From contig JAPJBO010000261.1 of assembly GCA_030068145.1 (NCBI GenBank), positions 124,001 through 188,000 on the forward strand: a stretch of DNA of 64,000 nucleotides, read 5' to 3'. Under the pieces are notes generated by a model. That model saw only the letters and a program-made list of their open reading frames with translations. It was not told the origin of the DNA and did no database searches. Within the stretch, counting starts at the first letter, position 1. The number at the start of each line of letters is the position of its first letter. Source of the DNA: Diplonema papillatum (Eukaryota > Euglenozoa > Diplonemea > Diplonemida > Diplonemidae). Below are positions 1 through 11,245 of this stretch, piece after piece. The position numbers and the translations under genes were made by a program.

Positions 1-474
1 AAGCGCCCGGCCAAGAAAGCAGCGACGCGGCAACGCACGCGAACGGCGCGGTGCCTCACCAGCTCACCAACCTCCCCGCCTTCATCACCGTCATCATCAC
101 CGTCGCCCAAGACGTCATCAACGGGGAACATCATCCCCATACAAACAACCCTTCCGCGCACGCCAACCGGCGAGCCCAAAGACGCGCCTCCCAGAAGGAG
201 GCGGAAGCGACCCCTGCAGGAGTCCTCGAAGCTCGCATCCCCGATAGGGAAGCCACGAAGATCGAAGCGATCGCGGCAGGCCGTGAACAACTCTACGCTC
301 GATCACGAAATGGAGTGCCTGACTTCTTCCCCATCGTCGACCCGGAAACAGCCAAACCGGCCCGGAAAGTCCGCACCGCGAAAGCGAGCGGGAATTGAAC
401 TTGACTTGGAAATGGCTAGTTTGACCACATCCTCATCATCGTTGACTCTCCCGACGGACGACGTCATAAAGTAA
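1..474 (+). CDS. LINE ORF1-like C-terminal part (partial, enters from left edge)
   Basis: The frame is open from base 1 to a TAA at 472-474 and gives 157 residues, so the true start lies left of the window. The product is rich in Ser, Thr, Pro, Lys and Arg, with basic clusters in the middle (around residues 65-95) and an acidic-hydrophobic end finishing in DDVIK. That is the composition expected of a nucleic-acid-binding ORF1 protein of a non-LTR retrotransposon, but no zinc knuckle or RRM is visible. The main support is that the LINE at the right end of the window has an ORF1 tail ending in LDLDDAMTGDDVIK, against ELDLEMASL...DDVIK here. The DNA around the stop is also shared. No endonuclease/RT ORF follows, so this copy is a fragment. 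A host Ser/Pro-rich protein is the alternative. Confidence 0.5.
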   Translation, partial: KRPAKKAATRQRTRTARCLTSSPTSPPSSPSSSPSPKTSSTGNIIPIQTTLPRTPTGEPKDAPPRRRRKRPLQESSKLASPIGKPRRSKRSRQAVNNSTLDHEMECLTSSPSSTRKQPNRPGKSAPRKRAGIELDLEMASLTTSSSSLTLPTDDVIK

Positions 475-545
475 CGCTAGCCCGTGAACAGTGCTCGCCT
501 GCCTTGATGGCACTTGCACCTCAAAGAACTCAATGCTCAACGGAC
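455..545 (+). mobile_element. LINE inter-ORF segment, remnant
   Basis: The segment starts with a 19-base match (gacgacgtcataaagtaac) to 61229-61247. About 60 bases later it has a second match (aaagaactcaatgct) to 61296-61310. In the right-hand element these two blocks bracket the gap between ORF1 and ORF2. Here the similarity ends near 540 in G-rich sequence and no reverse transcriptase follows. Confidence 0.5.
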
Positions 546-880
546 GTGGGGGGGCCAGGACCACTTGCACAATGCAGTGGACGTGGTGTTGGTCACATAC
601 GCTAAAAACGAAGTTACACAGATGCGCAACCACATGTGACAGTAAACAGTAAAGTAAAAGCGACACAAAGTACGAAAAGGAATGAAAACACACTGCCCAG
701 ACCCTGCTCTAACAGCACAAAAGGAAAACCCCCCCTTCCCCCCCGCCTCACAAGTCAAACGGAGACTTCAAAAAACCGATCGCTTACTACAAGAAACAGT
801 GTACCTACCCCCCCCCCCCCCGCCTGAACACGAAACTAAGATTTTCCCCCCGTGTACATGTCACCCCCCAAAAACCCCAT

Positions 881-925
881 GAGTATGTCACCCCCCAAGG
901 CCTGAGAGGGGGGGGTGACATACTC
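881..925. repeat. Perfect hairpin, 16-bp arms
   Basis: GAGTATGTCACCCCCC and its exact reverse complement are separated by about 12 bases. It sits inside the left end of the inverted-repeat element. A looser copy of the same hairpin is at 2104-2150. Confidence 0.7.
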
Positions 926-947
926 AAGGTTTTGCCCTGTTGTCCCA

Positions 948-985
948 GCGGGGGGGAGTGGCCCCGCGCAGCGAAATCTTTTTTG
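948..985 (+). repeat. GC-hairpin repeat, copy 1
   Basis: GGCCCCGCGCAGCG followed by an AT stretch. It is one of about six copies with the consensus GGCCCCGCGCAGCGGGG, then AAATTTTTTTT, then GAGGTGTTTT. Others are at 11550-11596 and 15165-15205 (reverse strand) and at 41890-41935, 58425-58465 and 58490-58530 (forward). Confidence 0.6.
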
Positions 986-1159
986 AACGGCTTTTTTTTT
1001 TTGTGAGTTTTTCGCTTTCACCGCCGCCTTCCGCACCAGTGAGCATGCAGGGTTTGCGGGTTTGCGGGTTTGCAGAGTACAATCGGAGCGGTCATCCTCG
1101 CCTCTTTGGTTGTTTGCACGACCGCCAAAGTGACACGTGGTCTTGAAGCAGCCAACGAC

Positions 1160-1680
1160 GTTGTAAATGGGAGGTTTCGCGGGATTCAAAACTTGGGCAA
1201 CAGCTGTTACTTGGGGGCCAGTTCCTTCAATGCACAACATGGTCAACCGCATCGCGTCGGTTGCGAATGACGCTGGCAACAGACGCTGTCTGCCATATTG
1301 TTCCGAATCCGCAAGTGTATGCCTGAGAAATTTCAAGGAAACGCCCAGCAGGATGCATCGGAACCTTGAGAGTGGATTGTTCGGCTTGTTCCCGGTGGCT
1401 GCAACTGATGGAACGGCCTACTTCGAAACACATCCAGACGTCGCAATGTTATCATTCTCCGAAGTGAGGCGACCGGAAACTCCTCGGAGAGATGGTCCCT
1501 GCACTCCAACTCGTCTCTCTCTCTCTCATTCTGCCAACACGATTGGTTGAAGTGCACGGACTGTGAACAGGAGAAGGAGGTTTGTAAAATTGTTTCAAGT
1601 GTCTTGCACTTGCAACCTGAGGTGTTCAATCGCAGAAGTTTGAGCAAATGCTGAGCCGGAAGCAGCGACCTAGACGCAGC
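1160..1680 (+). pseudogene. Ubiquitin-specific protease (USP/UCH) fragment, broken
   Basis: Bases 1180-1220 encode GIQNLGNSCYLGA, a clear match to the USP Cys box (GLxNLGNTCYMNA). About 130 bases on, in another frame, comes FQGNAQQDASE, matching the QQDAxEF box. Near 1550-1640 there is a Cys-x2-Cys segment (KCTDCEQEKE) like the USP zinc ribbon, in a further frame. The boxes are in the correct order for one USP, but each lies in a different frame and the frames run into stops. I read this as a decayed copy, not a set of exons, because clear splice sites are missing. It lies wholly inside the inverted-repeat element at 800-2175. The catalytic His box is not seen. Confidence 0.55.
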
Positions 1681-2410
1681 GGCCATTATGTCTGCTGTGC
1701 GCGAGAAGGAGAGCAGCGGATCACGTATGATGACAATCACGTATCACTTACGTCATTCATGCCACTGGTGCTTTGCGCAACGGTTCAATCATCACTCTCT
1801 TCGCGTTCGTGCCTGGTCTGCTTTGTACGCGTCCGATCGTCAATGTGGCACATTGGTTCGGCCTGCGGCGCGTTATTGCCAGTCGTTCGAGCTTGTCGCT
1901 GCTTGTTGCGTTGATGTCCAGCGCGTCGGCAGGGTCTCCCTGCCGGCAGGGGGTCCTGAGGAACTGGGGTTGGAAGTCGGGCGGGTCTTTTAGCATCTGG
2001 TATTGCCAAGGGCCCAGCGTTCTGTCTCTGGTCGGTCGTGTCCTAGAAGGGCTGCTAAGGACGTTTCCCCCCAGCCGAGGCTCAGATGACCTCGGCAAAC
2101 CCGTAAGTATGTCACCCCCCAGCGGACTTTTGCACAAAAGGGGGTGACATGTTCACGGGGGGGGGTAGGTAGGGGTTTATGCGTTGCCTGTTGCAAGTGG
2201 TCCGCAACAGCCGATGGATTCCCGTGCGAAGACCACACATAACCACTGAGCCCCATATAATATGCTTGCCCTCAAAGCCATGCTGCTTGTGTGTGCATCA
2301 GCGGCGTTCCGGATGTGTACAATACTTAGACTCATCTATAGAAAAGCAATGAACTTCTACATTCATCTTTCATCCGTCATCATTGACGAAGAAACGATAG
2401 CAACCAGGTA

Positions 2411-5400
2411 ATGGCATGGTTGGGCGACAGATATGCCGAGCTAGTGGAAGAAATTGAAAAAGGAGAGCTGAGCTTCAGCGTTCCACTCGGCGGGAGCGTG
2501 GGAAAAGAGGGTGATTGTCTCGTTCTGGTTGGGTTTCAAAACGATAATGTCGACGGCCCTCGGTCCGTTGATGAAGGTGACCAAGCAGGCTTCGTTGCGT
2601 CGCAGCTGCTGTGGAGCCTGGAATCAAGGCTTGAAAAGCGATGGTGCGTGGCTGCCGCTCGTGACTATTTTCCGTCTGACCACTGCCTGTTCGCAGATCG
2701 AGCTGGAAAGAAGGGACGACGGTCGTACTGCATTAGTGGTACTGTCGGGACGCACTTCACCTGGCGAGTCCATGCGGCCCTTTCTCATTTGAAGGCGCTA
2801 GCACCCCACAAAGTGCTCGTTGGCTTCAAGTCGTATCATGAGCAAATTCATTCGCCATCGGCTTTCCAGTACTCGAAGGAGGTAATTGATGATTTGCGCG
2901 GTGTCAAAATTCAGCGTGAGCGTGACATGACGCGCCTGGTGACGAAGTTGCTCACGTACACAGGATGCACCACGGCAAAGTGTTTTGCTGCACCTTTGCC
3001 AACAAAGCTTTGCATGACAAATCTGAATGCACCACCAGACGTCATGGCCGTGGTGCCCTCAGGTGGCACGAATCCTTCGCCACCGCTTCACGATGCCATC
3101 TTGTCTTCTTTGGGCAAAAAACAACTCCGCCGTGTTTTTGTTCTGGGTATTCCATTTGAAGAAGACGTTGTCGACACCGCCATAGCCGCGAAAGGTATTC
3201 TTTCCCGTGCGTATAGTTTTGCAATGAACCCGAACGCTGCGTGTGATCTGATAACTTCGAACAACTTTGCGTTTGCCAATTGAGTGCTCTATCAGAAAAG
3301 CTTCAACACTCCTCAGATCGGAAGATCGTGTCGGACGTTTACATAGTTGTTGACGCCTGCAGGGCCCACGACCGCAGTAAAATAGCAGCAGTTGTGGAAA
3401 TACTCAAGAAGTACCGTATTAAGCTTACGACCTTCGCGCAGGCGGTAGTCGATCTCCCGAGTCCGGCACCATATTATTTCAATGAAAAGTCGTTGGAGAA
3501 GCTTCATTTCGAGACGTCCATGGTGCGCGGTGAGTCGCATGATGGGAGGTACTTTTCTGATGACGCAGGCGTGATGTACTGTCCATTTTCTGAGGGCCCT
3601 GGGTACCGGTACGTCCACATGTTTTCCCCGGAGGCGTGTCTCGGGGAACTCAATCGAGCTGGTGCAGTGCGAGACAAAGAAGAGGAGGTAGCCTTCGTGT
3701 TCGGTGACGAACAACGTGGTGCAACGCCCGCTGCAAGTCCTGAAACGGTCCCTGTAGCAAGGGCTGTAAAAGACACACCTTATAAGGCGTATCGTATCCG
3801 GCTGCAACGATTCGGACTGTCGACCGAATGGCATAAACAGCTTCTCATTCGCGCGGCCAAATATGCTGAATTCTGCGTCCGGAATGAGAACGGCGAATGG
3901 GACCCGTGTGTCACCGACTCCCCAAGCACGGCAATACCCCCAAAATTACGTTTAGCCACTCATTTTCTCAGGTGGCTAGGAAGAGACGAAACAAGAAGCT
4001 CCCCATGGCGATATGATACTCCGGCCATTCGCCTCAGAACAAAGTTTCCCTCGGGGCTCTCTAGTACCTCATTTGCTCTGGGGTGGCGACAGGTTCCTGA
4101 GTTTGAGAAAATGTATGGGACTCAGACGTTTCAAATGACAGTTGAAGACACCCTGTCGCTCGCAGCATCCTGCACCTTCACAACATCCTGCGGCGCCGTA
4201 GCGGAGCTCCGGAGAGTGCTGCACAAGGCAGTCTCGGTGCAGACTCTACCGTTTTTTGCCTTGAGGCTCGACGTGCCAGTCAGAAGTATCATGAACCCCT
4301 CAAAAGACGTCACGAACAAGATGCGCCAGCGCATTGAGCAGCAGTATGGAGATCTTCGGAGTCGTGGACCCGGGGTTTCAAGGAGTGAAAAGGCAGAGAC
4401 GTTATGGCTTGCTGAGAGAATCACCGAGCAAGCTAGCGACTGGAGAACAGAGGCCGGCATAGCCAGCTTGCTCGGTCAGTGGATCGGACTGAAGCGTGCC
4501 GCGATGGTAGATCGTTCCGAGCGGAAGGAGCTTGACGAAGTGCTGGATTACACGTTAGCGGAAATTGCGACGCTCGGGGTGGCTGCTGTCGAAGGTTTTC
4601 TGTTCGCCGCCGGTAGCGGCACAGAAAAGACTGCGAATCAGTTCGTAGGCCACCGAAATCGACGCATCGTTTTTGTTTCTGCGACATCACCGAACTTCTA
4701 CCACAGTACAGCCCGTAGGCGAGAACTGGGCCGCTACTTTTCACAGCAAGGGAATTGGGTTCCAGGGGGCCAAGCGGCGTTACACGTCCGGATGCAACAT
4801 TTGTGGCGTTGCATCTTGTCAAGCTTCCGGAATAGCAGTGTGAAACATCTCTCCTTGACGCCCTTGGGATGTCGTCCGATAGACCTCGAAGCCGTTCCGG
4901 ATGCATGCCGTACTGGTGTAGTTCTTGCTATGATCTGTCCTCTCTTTTCTCTGTTGGAAGAGCCGTGGGGATTCGGCTCTGTTTATTACCAAACCCTTCC
5001 CCAAAATGCGGATCTCGTATTGAAAGAAAGCGAGCGTGCCTATGCGTATTGTTGCTCAGTGATAGTTCACCAAAAGGACGCGAAAAGCGTTGCGAACGAG
5101 CTGTCTTCTTCGAACCTCCCCGTCGAAACAGGACTCCTGAACATTGCGGACCCCGAGGCGGTTGTGCTTGGGGCTGTCGGCGGCTCATGGGAGCGAGCGG
5201 CCGAAAGGTATTCCTTTCAAGAAGACCTTGCTAACACCTCCACGATCCTGTTGAGCCACGTCGGCGTGCGTGCTAAGGGCCTAGCCGGCGAAGTCATCAA
5301 TTTTCATGCCGCTGATACGCCGCTGCGAAGCATTCTCGGGTCACCCGACCCGCCCGAGTACGACGCTTCTTCCAGCGCAGGCGAAAACAACCGCGTAACA

Positions 5401-5460
5401 GCTCCGGACGATGAGTTCCAACGCACTGGAAATCCCCTGGCCGCGCTTAAGTCAGATTGA
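2411..5460 (+). CDS. Nicotinamidase-fold pseudoenzyme with long C-terminal macro-like region (two exons)
   Basis: Exon 1 is 2411-3194 and exon 2 is 3296-5460 (982 residues). A 101-bp intron (GTATTC...TATCAG) restores the frame and the fold. Residues 35-310 follow isochorismatase/nicotinamidase order: LVLVGFQND (36-45), AARDYFPSDH (82-91), YCISGTVG, SPSAF, then GIPFEEDVVDTA (246-257). After the splice comes DVYIVVDACRA, the usual next strand. Compared with yeast Pnc1, the catalytic Asp is Gly41, the Lys is Val137 and the Cys is Asp252. Metal ligand positions are Asp85 (kept), Phe87 and Tyr106 (both normally His). It therefore cannot be a classical nicotinamidase. The remaining ~670 residues are not firmly recognised. 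A segment with HLSLTPLGC and WGFGSVYY, then DLANTSTILL, recalls macro/PARG-like NAD-derivative domains. That link is a guess. Confidence 0.75.
3195..3295 (+). other. Intron in the nicotinamidase-fold gene
   Basis: The donor is GTATTC after GCGAAAG and the acceptor is CTATCAG before AAAAGC. It is phase 1. Reading through would hit a stop at 3281, whereas splicing joins ...TAIAAK to EKLQHSS and keeps the second half of the fold in frame. Confidence 0.7.
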
Positions 5461-5995
5461 TTCGCCCATTCTTTGTGAAAGTCTGGGTTGGCTACTTGAG
5501 TATCGTCTCCCCCAGCGCACCCCCGAAGTGCTTTAAAGCGCGTCTCTAACCTCCCGCCGATCGACCTTTACCCATCAACTGACGGTCTTCCGGCCGCTCA
5601 GGGAACACCGAGATTTGCGACAACGTGCCCACTTCTCCGTTTCATGCTCTCAATGCGGCCAAGTGAAAAGTGATTTTGTCTCGAACTGATACCGTATTGC
5701 AATTCGTGGCTCTCTGACGATAGGGCGCAAATCGCAGCGAGAGTACTTCCCTATATGACTCGCGTGCGCGCGCGTGCATAGGATGCAGATGGCGGATAAT
5801 CGTTCCAACAAAAGGATGTTGAGGCAGCGACAACGACTTGTACAAATAAGAGAAGGCGTCATTAGGAAGAGGTGAAAAGGGTTGCCAGCCATCCGTGTCC
5901 TCGTGCAGCTGCTGCTACCGTTTTCTAGAGTGTTTTCTTTTCGCAACACAAAACAGACCAACGCGCCGTTAGGAGAACAACAACGGGAAGTCACA
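5461..5995. other. Intergenic; no gene seen
   Basis: About 535 bases between two forward genes. It should hold the 3' end of the upstream gene and the promoter/5' leader of the TBL2-like gene. I see no conserved motif or repeat. Confidence 0.5.
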
Positions 5996-7579
5996 ATGGT
6001 GGCCATCTCATGGGAAAGAGTCAGGGAGGAAATCTACAACCGCTTGGACCACGTTGAGAAGGACGCGTTCTCGCTTCAGGTCGTCGGGGGGATCACAGTG
6101 TTTTTTGCACTGGTTCTGCTTTTTGTGGTGTACCGGATCGTGCGGTTGATTTGGCTCAAGTTTGAAGAGCTAAGGGGACCGCAGGCGCCGAAACGAATCG
6201 ACTTTGAGCGAAATGAAGAGGTGGAACGTGCATGGGAACTTGAGCGGTTGAAGAAGGAGCAGCAGCAGCAGCAGCCCCATGGCAAGAGCAAGCAGGTTAA
6301 AGGCAAATCTACTGGTAAAGCAGTGGACCAGAAATCTTCGTCCAGCAGTAAACCAGCGCCGTCCTCGAATCGTCAGGTTGGTTACGTGTCGTCCAATGTG
6401 CAGGCAAAGGACGGCATCCGCAAACGAACGCCGAGCACTAACTACGTTGTGGTAAAAGGATTCAAAACCCCTGTGGTCGCCATCTCCCTGACAACAGCCG
6501 ATGCAGACGGCCTTCTATTCGTTGGGTCGAGCGATCGAACCTATCGTTTGCTGCGCGCGTCGACACTTGGGGTGAGCAACGACTTTGTGCAAGTGCGGAT
6601 TGAGAAGGCAACTATCACGATGTCCGCCTTTGACTCTACCGGAAGGGTTCTCGGGTTGTTCCTGGACAACGAGAGAAAGCTCAAGGTTTATGCTGTCGAG
6701 TTCAAAGAAAAAGACAACGTGCATCTCATCTGGGAATACAAGTTGCCTGCGATTCCCCTGACAGCAATTGGTATCGGTCCTGGGGGAGGCTACGCTATAC
6801 TCCTGGATGATACGGGAAAGATAACGGTCATCAACCGCAGAGGTAAAGAGCTCGATAGCACGAAGTCGTCTCAAGGCACGGTTAGGCAGTGGGCTTTCAA
6901 CAGGCCAGGGAGCATGCTGGGCATGGCGGCGTCGATGTCGGCGTCGTGCCGAATCCATGCCTTTTTGTCAGGCAGAAACACACTGGACGATGGCGCGTTG
7001 TGGGAAGGTGTCGAGGTAGACTGCATGGACACCGGCACCAATGCATGGTACCCCGCGAAAATTGTAACCCAAGATGCTGACGGAACATACACAATTGACT
7101 GGCTTGATGGAACCCTGGGGTATTGCACGCCAAGGGACCTGATCCGCCCGAAGGGAGTGCAGACAAGGGGAGAAGACTTTGGCAGCATGAAGCACGCCAT
7201 GACCCTCACAGGACACAAGCTGGGCACCACGTGTATTGGGTTCTCACCGGACAACACGCATGCCGTTTCCTGCTCGGAAGATGGTGGGATCCGTGTGTGG
7301 AATATAAACGTCCGGTGGCACCTGCAGGAGGACCCTAAGCTCATTCACAGCTTCGAGGACACCGATTACAACTACTTCACACACGCCGCCATATCACCGA
7401 ACAACAAGATCCTCGTGCTTGGTACTGCGGACACGTCGCTACTGGTTTACCGCATCGACTGCAAAAAACCCGAGATCATCGCCGAGATCTCCGAAACTCA
7501 CAAAGGATTCGCCCCGTTCAGCTTCGTCGAGTTCACTGCCAAACACGTTGTGACCACCGCGGCGACGAGCGACTCGAAG
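5996..7579 (+). CDS. TBL2: TBL2-like ER membrane WD40 protein with Tudor-like insert (first exon; 3' exon unresolved)
   Basis: The start is the ATG at 5996 (MVAISWERV); the longer frame upstream has no ATG. Residues 29-52 form one membrane segment, followed by a charged linker with a short Gln run (about 83-87). From about residue 145 there is a WD40 propeller. A clear repeat at 401-437 (LTGHKLGTTC...GGIRVWNINVRWHLQEDPKL) matches human TBL2 (LKGHSAAV...WKLWDTDVEYKKKQDPYL), so the ER-resident TBL2 family is likely. In TBL2 the membrane anchor is also N-terminal. Between two blades, residues 333-381 form an extra small domain with WYPAKI and YTIDWLDG, typical of Tudor/SGF29-like folds. The exon ends in phase 0 at AAG|GTACGCC; the last strand and tail must lie in one or more downstream exons that I could not fix. 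Confidence 0.75.
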
Positions 7580-8905
7580 GTACGCCAGCTCCCGCCCCCC
7601 CTCCCCCGGGCCCGAGTTCAGAGCTCGGTTACGCCTTGCTTCAACTTTGTCTCTCAAGCATCTCTTTTCCAGGGGCTTAGTGCGCCTGCTCGCCCCCCAG
7701 GCACCCCTGTCTCCCCGCCTTTGTCCCGTCGCGCTGCCCCGCTTTTCGATACACGTTTCTCCTTTGCTGGGCCTCTTTCACTCTCACCATTTCCGCCAGT
7801 TTACCAGAAAGGAGGTGCAGTGCATGAGCCTTCTGGTCGAGAAGAAGCCAGGCCAGGGAAGCACGTCATCCGGCGTTCTACCGCGTCGTCCAGCGGCGTG
7901 TCCGTTCGTGTGTTCTGACCTGTCGTCTTTTCGTCCAGCAATGGAGAGGCTCTGTATTCGGATAGTTGCCATTTGGCTAGATAGCAACATGGCTGCGAAC
8001 TCCCGTGGTGGGATCTCAGGATCGCCAGAGGTTAGTTCATCGTGAAAGTTTGAAAGCGAGTTGGTACCTCTGCGACTTTGTTCGTTTGAGGTATTTGCCA
8101 TCCTGAAAGGTGTAGGAGACTTCTGATGAGCGCACCTATTGACAACTCCAGTGATGCTGCCCGGATCGGTTCCTTTTGGGGAGACTCTGTGTGTTGCTTA
8201 TCGTGCCAGACCACCTTCGCGTTCGTGCCGCTACCAAGACCTATGTCTCGGTCCCTCTTGAGGGACTTCACCAGTGTCTTCCCTTACCGGGCTGCCTTCC
8301 GTCCCTCAGGACCAGCCACTGGGTCCTGGTCTCAAAACCTTGCCAGCCTACAACGACCCGAGCCACCTGAGGGCGGCCAGCAGTTGTTGTCTCCTTGCAA
8401 GCCGACCGTGTGCACGTCCCTGTTAGTGCTTGCCGAAATCACCCCTGCTGCTTCACACAACGAACTGCGAGCTTTTGGAAGCTGGCGGCACTCTCTGAGT
8501 TTTCTTAAAGATCTTCGCGAGCTTCGGAGCTGTTCGGGAGAGCAGGAAAGCGGTGTGTCGGCAGGCGACAGCCGGACCCTAGAAGTGGCTAGAACGGCGA
8601 GACCCTCTGCGGGTGTAGCGCCCGTACAACTGTGTAGTAGTGCACAGACCCCTGTGAACGCGAACGAACCCAAGAAGCCAGATATTCCCTAACCACTACA
8701 CCTTCCCAACCCTTTCACTGCTTTGAGCTGGGAAACTAACGAAGATGAACCGCGCAAGTGCTATCGGAAGGGCACACAAACCCCCCGGGCTTCGTTACAC
8801 CACACCAGGGGGAACAACAAATTCAGTGGCTTATATATGGGTCGATGCCAACCCCCCCCCTCATGGTGCAAGCACCACGCGCTCTTCAAACCCAAGAAAC
8901 ATTTT
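7580..8905 (+). other. Intron(s) and unresolved 3' end of the TBL2-like gene, then intergenic
   Basis: A pyrimidine-rich acceptor (TCTCTTTTCCAG, ending 7671) and two later AG sites (near 7810 and 7940) could each start the next exon. None gives a convincing WD40 ending. The 8100-8700 stretch has open frames but no recognisable domain or codon pattern. Confidence 0.35.
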
Positions 8906-8910
8906 TCCCC

Positions 8911-9600
8911 CTTTGCACTTCTTCAGCTCAAAAAATTTCTAAGTCAAACCCGGGTATTTCTGGGCCCAGGATCACCCCAAAAACAATTTCTGAGTGTTAT
9001 TTCCTACCAGATGGGCCCCGTGCCATGCACAGGAGCTCACAAACCCACACAGATGGGGGGTATGGTACCCCCACCCCCCCCCGCCGCATGATCCAAAATA
9101 GGGCCAAATTACAAGCTGCAGAAATAAAACGACATATACCGCCATAAACTAGTGGTCAAGCCCCCAAATGCGTCCCAAACCCCCTTATTAGCACACCGGA
9201 CAGACAGTGGCTGGTGCGGTGAACAGGCAGGAGTCTTGGGGGCTGGCAATGAGGAATCTGTACGTAAAAACAGGAGTCTCCGAGGCTAATTTGGTGCGTG
9301 CATGGTTACCCGGAGCGGAATACACATTTCTTTCTCCAGGTGCTGACCCTTGCCGCCCATTCCCAGACCACAGTGGAAAATCTGAAAAAAATGCCTGTTT
9401 TTGGCCCTATTTTGGATCATGCGGGAGGGGGGGTGGGGGTACCATATCCCCCATTTGTGTGGGTTTGTGAGCTCCTGTGCATGGCACGGTAGGAAATAAT
9501 ACTCAGAAGTTGTTTTTGGGGTGATCCTGGGCCCAGAAATACCCGGGTTTGACTGAGAATTTTTTTGAGCTGAAGAAGCAAAGGGGGGGCAAGGAAGATA
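8911..9600. mobile_element. Foldback element with ~190-bp inverted arms
   Basis: Bases 8911-9104 and 9401-9596 are reverse complements of each other with scattered differences. For example, the left arm has AAACCCGGGTATTTCTGGGC and the right arm has its complement. They enclose about 300 bp without a gene. The structure is that of a foldback or MITE-type non-autonomous DNA element. No transposase or clear target duplication is visible. Confidence 0.6.
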
Positions 9601-9708
9601 AAATACACTGACTCAGCCTGAATAAAATAAAATACAATAAAATACAATAACAGTCTAATAAAATACAATAAAATACAATAAAATACAATAAAATACAATA
9701 AAATACAA
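9601..9708. repeat. AT-rich tandem repeat (AAATACAAT)n
   Basis: An imperfect array of a 10-base AATAAAATAC-type unit, abutting the right arm of the foldback element. Confidence 0.7.
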
Positions 9709-11245
9709 GCGCCATGTAACAGTAGCAGTTCTTCAGGTTTGCACCCTGTCGGCCAAAAGTCTCGCTACATTTTGTTATCGTTTTGTAGATTTCCTTTGCT
9801 GCTGTTGGTTTTAGGGGGCCACAGCATTCTACTCGTACCAAATTATTGAAAATGCTCAGGAAAGTTAGGCGTCGTTTCTCTGTAACCACTCCGTGGTCAT
9901 TTGAGCTTCAGCCGGCTCCCAGTTTCACAGTCTGCACGCATTCAGCATTTCTGATGTACCTGGGCCCAGCAAGTTTTCCTTGGCATCTTGTGTTAAGTTG
10001 CGCTTTGCTTTACCTACAGGACAGTGCTCGCAAGTGCAAAAAGTACTTTGCGTGAATGTAACATGATTCCTATGTGTTCTGCTGGATGTTCTGCTGGAAT
10101 GTACAGACTGGCTAATACCGGTTTGTTTTGGTTTTACCCCTAAAAAATGTGTGAATTTGCACTCTAAAAAAAAGGTTTCCCCCGTTTAAGTTGCTTAGAC
10201 TGTGGGGAGACAGTGCCGAACAGCCCATCAAAATTGAACCATACCACGTGTATTTTATTTTTCAATTTTTCGGGCCTGAAAAATAAAGGGGGGGTAGACC
10301 TATTATCCAGCCGGGGTTTTCCGGAAATTCCGCGAACATTAAAACTAGTGGCGTTAAAAAATTGCTATTATCCAGACTTTATCCAATGGTTATCCAAGGG
10401 CTATCCAGGGTTTTGTTGCAGGGTGGTGTATTTTTCCTTCGCGCCTTCGGCGCGATATTGATTGTTGTTTGGTAAACCCAACCTGTCCGGTCGAGTGTTA
10501 GTGGGTGCCCTCAGACAGTTCTGCTTGTCTGGGTTAGGAAGAGTCAACATCGAAGGATCGAAAAGCAACATCGCTATGAACGCTTGGCTGCCACAAGCCC
10601 CCTTCCCTGTGGCAAAATTTTTCTGTCACCTCCGGCTTCATCCTTCGATATCACAAGGCACTCCCACGACCGTTCTTTTGCCGCCTGGCCGACGTTCATC
10701 CCCTGCACTGGATGCGGTAGAAGTCAAGGAAGAAGTGCCACAGAACAACCCACAGGTTGACATACCAGCCGTATCTGCACCAGTTGCACCTGCACCGGGT
10801 CCGACCAATGCTGAGTGCACTGAGACAACAGAAACTAGTCCACACCAGCCAGGAGGAGCGGCGCTTCAGCCGTCCTCTTCACAGCGCCAGCAAAGCAAAG
10901 CGCACCCACAGGGTGGCAGAGTGTGCTGGTTCACAAAACACTACTTGATCAGCCTCTTTTCCGTTTTAACAGCTCTTCTTTCTTGTTTTCGCTCTCTTTT
11001 TTTGCTTGTTGGCAACATTTACATTCTACAGTACTGTTTCCACACTTCTTCTCACTTGGTGTGCTGTTGTTTCACTCACAGCGGGTGGATAGGCCCACTT
11101 CCATAAAATTTTAACTCGCCGCTGAAAAATTAAAAGTTAAATTTATCTCCAAAACCAGTCGACCTATTATCCTAGGATAATAGGTCCCCCTGGATAGTAG
11201 GTCTACCCCCCCTTTACATAAATATATAATAAAATACTCTTCCTT
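9709..11245. other. No firm gene; scattered repeats
   Basis: A GC hairpin (CGCGCCTTCGGCGCG) lies at 10439-10453 and is repeated at 17042-17056. An open frame at 10462-11106 contains a Pro/Glu/Thr-rich stretch but no domain, and ends in T-rich sequence. It could hold an exon remnant. Confidence 0.4.

Larger units (their letters stand above)
800..2175. mobile_element. Element with terminal inverted repeats carrying gene fragments
   Basis: The left end reads TACCTACC followed by a long C run, then GTGTACATGTCACCCCCC. The right end, read on the other strand, is TACCTACC, a C run, then GTGAACATGTCACCCCC. These are convincing terminal inverted repeats of about 30 bp, with extra material in the left one. 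Just inside each end is a second hairpin built on GTATGTCACCCCCC. The interior (about 1.1 kb) holds broken ubiquitin-specific-protease sequence. A shorter element with closely similar ends lies at 58322-58640. No transposase is seen, so it would be non-autonomous. Target-site duplications are not clear. Confidence 0.45.
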
